Positions 27,600 through 32,090 of a stretch of DNA of 32,090 bases are shown piece by piece; positions within the stretch are counted from its first letter, which is position 1; each line of letters begins with the position of its first letter. The notes under the pieces were generated by a model, which ran no database searches, was not told where the DNA came from, and was given only the letters and a program-made list of their open reading frames with translations. This DNA comes from Chara braunii (taxonomy: Eukaryota > Streptophyta > Charophyceae > Charales > Characeae): NCBI GenBank assembly GCA_003427395.1, contig BFEA01000231.1:1176428-1208517 (forward strand), given 5' to 3'. The position numbers were made by a program, and so were the translations under genes.

Positions 27600-28520
27600 G
27601 TTTATGGCTCAATCCCCGGCCCTGGATGCACCGGATCAAATGGATGGAATCGGTGCGGCAGAGGAACAACGTATCCAATTCCTTCTGCAGCAATGCTTCA
27701 TCCAGGGGAACGTCAACGATTTGCACCAGTACTTGGGGTAGACATGTAAGAAGCCAGCATCAACAGAGTGATTCACGATGACTTCAGCAAGATCCCGATT
27801 CAATGGTTGAAGGACCACACGGTGGTTTCAATTTCTGGCAGGAAAGATAAGACCATACGGTGGTTTTCATTTTTGGCGAGAAAGCTCAAAGTTGTAGGTA
27901 ACCTCGAAGATGGCGGTCTGAGCCCGGGGCTGTGGATCCACATACGCAGAGCGCCGATATACCACCAGATCGCTAGAGGCCCAGAAGGCGATGATGGGAC
28001 GTAAGCCCGAGATTAACTTCCTTCTCGATAGGCAAAAGTAGAAAGTCATTATTAGATTGTGTCTTCCAAAGAACGAATGGGAAACGGGAAGGGAGAGGGA
28101 AAGAGTGGAAAATTACTTGGTCACAGCTATCCATTTCCCATGGCTCCTTTTATCTTTTATTTGGTCTATGGTGAAGAAAGCGATAGGGACAATAATCAAA
28201 GAATACAAACTGGTCGACAACGAATTCATGCCTCACCTAGTAAATGCCAAATTCGACATAGACAATAAATTTAAATCTAGGTTCAAGTCGGTCTTGCCAT
28301 TATGGGTAGGTTCCGACATTCTGTCGGCTAACTTAGTCGATAGCAACACACTGTGGTATCGCATTTGCAGATGGTACAGACACTTCACAACGGATTGTCC
28401 TGACAATACGAGCTCCATTTCACAGGAAGGAGGTCAAGCCGGTTCCACCCAACTTACACACACAGAACAACGAGCGGATTTACATCAAGACAATAGAGCA
28501 AGGGAACACACTCCCTGAGG
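27600..28520 (+). pseudogene. L1-like LINE ORF1 relic
   Basis: Broken + strand frames. The clearest part (about 28150-28440) reads LVDNEFMPHLVNAKFDIDNK, then LPLWVGSDILSANLV and LWYRICRWYRHFTTDCPDN. Plant L1 ORF1 proteins end their RNA-binding (DUF4283-like) part with a CCHC knuckle of the form C-x2-C-x3-GH-x4-C-P. Here one Cys reads Tyr and the GH reads RH, so the knuckle is decayed. Upstream pieces (27600-28000) are open but shifted. The endonuclease relic downstream on the same strand supports the assignment. Confidence 0.5.
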
Positions 28521-28988
28521 GGCGTCCAAGTTTTTACCTCAGTCGCTTTAAGCGGCAGAGCGGACCATCTGATTCCTTAGCATGGAGCCGCGAGTTAAAT
28601 GTCTGTCACAACCGAGACAGTGAAGACACCTACGCCCGATGCCATTTGGCCAGCTAGTGCTCCTGGTGTGGCCATACAAATGGTAGGGGCTATGATGCCT
28701 CTGCCTCTCTCATCGACAAGCAACCTCTTCCTCTTCCAAGGCTGCTCCTTCCCCTTTCCTTCAGGGAGAATGAAGATTTCTCCAATAAGCATCTCAATCT
28801 CCCCGTCCTCACCCACATCACTTAGAATCAAAGTGGTGGTTAATATGGAACTTGAAGGAAACCTGTAGGTCTCTCCAACTAAGTACAGCAAAAGAGACCC
28901 TTTGGCGTCACCAAGCGCAGGTATTGAGCAATCATTTCCACCAAGCGTCTAGTCCATGGTCTCATCATTCGAAAACGGCCTTCAAAAG

Positions 28989-28990
<2 letters not shown>

Positions 28991-29082
<92 letters not shown>
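28991..29082. repeat. (TC)n(TG)n microsatellite
   Basis: About 49 bases of TC pass directly into about 43 bases of TG, within the LINE relic. The Ser/Leu and Val/Cys repeats in frames across it are not proteins. Confidence 0.97.
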
Positions 29083-29083
<1 letters not shown>

Positions 29084-29227
29084 CATATCAATCCATCTAT
29101 CACCAACCTATTATCGGACAACAGGCAAATCATGTAATATTCACCACTTTTTTGTCCTCTTATCCTGCGAGAGAACACCATCTCTCTTGACTGGATAACC
29201 ATTCTTAATCAACAAGGTCCGCTGAAA

Positions 29228-29443
29228 TTGCAACTTTGGAATTTCAAAGATATTTCATCTTCCTCGTCCGCTCTCAAATTAGTTGAAAACTATCTAGAGT
29301 GCAGGTACGAGGTCCGACTGACCAATGGCTATAATATCCAAAGATTGGGTTCATTCTTTAGTAGGAATGCTAAGAATCTGATGACCTTTGTCTATGTTTA
29401 CCTGGTTAATGTAAAGTCTCTCAAATTCCCTCAAGTAGCATAG
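29228..29443 (+). pseudogene. Open fragment in LINE relic, unassigned
   Basis: A 71-codon frame (LVENYLECRYEVRLTNGYNI, FFSRNAKNLMTFVYVYLVNV) lies between the ORF1-like and endonuclease parts on the same strand. I cannot match it to a named domain. It may be a decayed piece of the LINE. Confidence 0.3.
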
Positions 29444-29699
29444 ATTGACTATGGTTTGTATTGGGTTTCTACGAACTTTTTCAAATCCACCAATATCAAA
29501 AATTTGAGAATGATATCAATCTCAAATGATATTAGTGGGGAAGCCTCGGCTTAGTTGAATATTCAGCTGGCACTAGTAAAAAATATGTGCTCACACTTCT
29601 TTCAGGACTCTTTAAGAAGACCGTAGGAATTTGATCTCCTAGGAAATCGGTCGCCAATGACACAGTAAGGGAAAAACTTGTTGGGCTATGCAGAGCCTC

Positions 29700-30260
29700 A
29701 GTAAAACCTGCCTAGTCACATGGACCATTAGAGGGATTGAAGACAACAATGGCAAAAATAAGAAAGTCGGACTTACAACCTAGCTACATTAGAACAAAAT
29801 ACACTAGCATGTTGCTCTTCTTCAGGAGATAAAATTCAACTAGGATAATATTAATGATTTGGGCAATTGGTGGGAAGGTAAATAATGGAGGGCTAGTGCT
29901 AACAACACTAAGGGAGGTGTCACTGTTTTATTTCATAAAGACTTTGATTCTTCATGTCGATCTACACCCCTATGGATTGCAAAGAACGTCTTGACTTTTT
30001 CTCTCACATCCATGCTTTTGTTTCGGATAAAAATAATATCATGGTAGGACGAGACTGCAGTGTCGCATGGATCATTTTTTTGACTCATCTAGCGAGGAAG
30101 GTAATTGGAAGAATTTCATAAAGTTAAAAAACTTCTTCTTTGAACGGGAAATGTCAGACGCCTTGAAGAATACGTATCGTAATTTTTGGACCTACACTTG
30201 GGTCTCAGCCTCATATTCAAACTCTCACCCGGTTACAAGGAAGAGACAAAACTATTGACT
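29700..30260 (+). pseudogene. L1-type endonuclease domain (decayed)
   Basis: Read across stops and frame changes, the order of L1 apurinic-like endonuclease motifs is visible: VALLQEIKF (the LQET/E motif) near 29810; TKGGVTVLFHKDFDSS near 29908; SIYTPMDCKERLDFFSHIHAF near 29960; NNIMVGRDCSV (normally GGDFN) near 30030; and FWTYTWVSASYSNSH (normally YTW.S......SRLDR) near 30185. The enzyme nicks target DNA for target-primed reverse transcription. The GGDFN and SRLDR residues are mutated and the frame has several stops. No reverse transcriptase is recognisable afterwards: about 30270-30560 only gives short fragments (DDPGVKDWITNFWKE). Confidence 0.7.
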
Positions 30261-30564
30261 AGTTAAGGAAGCTGTTTGGGACAATGTCATCAATGTCTCT
30301 GTACACAACATCCCTTCAACAAAAAATTTCCCAAAGTTCATCAGACCATACATCAGTAATCTTGAAGTTGTTCCTTTCCCCTAAATGATTGTGGCCAAGG
30401 ACTTTCCAAGAATACAAATGTCTTGGATGACCCAGGAGTCAAGGACTGGATCACAAATTTTTGGAAAGAATGTGAAGATGGCAAAAATCTATGATGGTCG
30501 CTAGGGATGACGCAAGGATGAAACAAACTACTAAGATGTTAAAATTTTTTAGTCTTCGAATAGC

Positions 30565-30630
30565 CATTTCGTCAAAACGGACATATTATATTTTTTGAAC
30601 GAAATCAAAACTGACTTTTTTCGCCGTTGT
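30565..30630. repeat. Terminus of the CATTTCGTCAAAA repeat family
   Basis: CATTTCGTCAAAACGGACAT followed by TTTTTTGAACGAAATC resembles the left end at 24588. I did not locate a matching right end in the window. Confidence 0.45.
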
Positions 30631-31266
30631 CGAGCGAATTCCGAGGCTCGATAGACCTGGTGCCGCCGACATCTTTCGCACGGTGTGCGGGGCCAACAGC
30701 GGGCTATGGAATTCCACAGCACCACCGTGAGTTGGTGATATGGAAGGAGGAGGTGGAAGGGAGGGAAACTGCTAGTAATAACGACGAAGCCAGGGGATAT
30801 GAAGTATTGCGTGTTATAAGTTTACGGGTAGTCGGGACCCCTGGGGTCGTTAGTTATGGCACAGTGAAACTCCCTTGCGCATAATCGGTCGTTTTCTGTT
30901 AGACGGGGGATTTCTGGGTTCCTTAAGTTCCCCCGCCTTCGGAGATGTTCACCTTTCCAGTACGCGCGGTATTCCGGGTCCCTCAAACTTTCACGATCGG
31001 ACATTCAAGAGGGAAATTCCGCAGCCATATCCTTTTAGAAACTTCGCCCCCCTGCATTCTCATACGGAGCTCCGGGCTGACTAACGCGGGCGAGCGCGTA
31101 CTTAGCGACTCGGTTTCCTCGAGATCGTGGCCACACGCGAGCATGCATGTGGGAAACAGCCGGGAGGTTCAGCGGGCCGATCGCATTCAACATGCATGCA
31201 GATATCTTATCCCTACGACATCGGGTGAGATCAGATCATCACATATCATACATGTGACCAAAGGAG
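30631..31266. other. Unassigned non-coding sequence
   Basis: Short open frames here have no recognisable domains. I see no repeat structure beyond scattered ATGCATG stretches around 31142-31200. Confidence 0.4.
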
Positions 31267-31280
31267 GGGAGGGAGGGGGG

Positions 31281-31311
31281 AGAAGAAGAAGAAGAAGAAG
31301 AAGAAGAAGAG
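31281..31311. repeat. (GAA)n microsatellite
   Basis: About ten GAA units inside a purine-rich tract (31263-31320). Confidence 0.95.
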
Positions 31312-31320
31312 AAAGGATCG

Positions 31321-31756
31321 CCATCTTCTTATAACACTCGTGTTGATCGAAAGTTTAACGACTAAACCAAAACATCAATAATTGAGCGTATGACTTACGG
31401 AAATGAGCAGGAGACAGAGTCGAAACGGACATCGCAGAACAAGATTTGAAAATCCAAAAAGAGCGCTAATAAAGGGGACTCACATTCATTCCATGCATAC
31501 ATACAAAATACAAATGACAAGGAAAATCCGAGACAATTTACAAAAGAAGTCCAAAAAGAAGGCCGCGATAAAACCGACCATATCCAGATTCAAAATTATA
31601 CAGAGGAGTAGAGGAAAAGAAGGAAACAATGAAAAGAACCTCATCCCGCACCCACACGATTGTTTTTTTTTTTCTCTCTCTCTCTATATATCGTCAAATA
31701 GAACTGCCCGGTAAACCGTAGGCAGAGAGGGAGAAGAGGACAACAAACGAGGGGCT
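31321..31756. other. Unassigned AT-rich sequence
   Basis: A Lys/Arg-rich frame at 31403-31714 is the kind expected from A-rich DNA and shows no domain. TC and TA runs lie near 31672-31690. No gene is supported. Confidence 0.4.
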
Positions 31757-31761
31757 GTGAC

Positions 31762-31818
31762 AAACTGTTTCGTCGGAGTTTCACCGACTCATCATGAGGC
31801 TGAACCCTCAACAGTCTG
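31762..31818 (-). ncRNA. Hammerhead ribozyme relic (C3 mutated)
   Basis: On the minus strand the architecture equals that at 10483-10541. Stem III is CAGACUGU/ACAGUUUG (one G-U pair), stem I GAGG/CCUC, stem II GUCGG/CCGAC with a UGAAACU loop, and GAA before stem III. Two core changes are seen: the box reads AUGAUGA instead of CUGAUGA, and the cleavage triplet is GUU instead of GUC. Loss of C3 breaks its pairing with G8, which is essential in known hammerheads, so this copy should be inactive. About 270 bases after it (to 32090) no gene is visible. Confidence 0.7.
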
Positions 31819-32090
31819 CAGAATCCCCTCAGTGATTACACTGCAAATGATAATCTACCTTAACCAAAATCAAAGTAGACTATCACTCACCCACACCAGA
31901 TGGAAAACTCTACAGACTGTCGGTGTATCACAAGCCAGCAAAACACCCACAAAACAAAGAAAGGTCTGTCACAGCCAAAAAATACACTCCAGACACGCCG
32001 CTGGCACTAGAGGCACAGCATGGCCGCGTAGTGACGGCCCCGACCACTGCCGCTCAACCTGACCGGAGAAAACCGTAGCAGGAAGCTAGC

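Noticed and set aside
1-32090. CRISPR array or bacterial operon
   Set aside because: There are no regularly spaced identical repeats with unique spacers, and the gene content is eukaryotic retroelements. The ATGA overlaps at 16759 and 17238 are not enough to suggest a prokaryote.

Overview
The window is repeat-dominated nuclear DNA from a eukaryote, most likely of the green-plant (streptophyte) lineage. The reasons are a Ty3/gypsy element primed by an initiator-Met-type tRNA site, a plant-style L1 LINE relic, and type III hammerhead ribozyme sequence of the sort known from plant retrozymes. The species cannot be fixed from the sequence. I see no intact host gene, rRNA or functional tRNA gene. 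The sequence is a scaffold with assembly problems: a 170-base gap, scattered Ns, and an untrimmed Nextera mate-pair junction adapter.

Layout: 1-1334 is dispersed repeats and A-tracts. 1335-22035 is one very large gypsy-type LTR retrotransposon on the + strand with about 2.65-2.69 kb LTRs (1335-3986 and 19347-22035, terminal TGTGACG/CGTCACA), a primer binding site at 3985-3997, and gag, protease, RT, RNase H and integrase in the usual order. Every coding domain is broken by stops or frameshifts, so the copy is dead. Gag is interrupted by a mosaic duplication (4819-6207). Pol is split between RT and RNase H by a 5.4 kb non-coding insertion (8839-14279). Downstream of integrase lie extra small ORFs in head-to-tail order (16759-18946), two of which begin in ATGA stop/start overlaps. 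They and an ORF carried inside each LTR seem to share a Val/Ile-x-Pro-x(1,2)-Trp pattern that I do not recognise.

The nested insertion is the most unusual part. It codes for nothing visible but holds a long run of perfect or near-perfect local hairpins, a 237-bp hairpin-bearing tandem repeat, a roughly 55-bp hairpin-bearing minisatellite, and a complete hammerhead ribozyme on the minus strand (10483-10541). A second, mutated hammerhead lies on the minus strand near the window end (31762-31818).

The 3' flank holds an 87-bp inverted-repeat element also present, inverted, in the 5' flank; a 3.0 kb decayed TIR DNA transposon (23514-26530, flanked by TTATG) with smaller inverted-repeat elements inside; a 55-bp tandem repeat with a perfect Pol III A-box; a degraded L1-like LINE (about 27600-30530); and anonymous sequence to the end.
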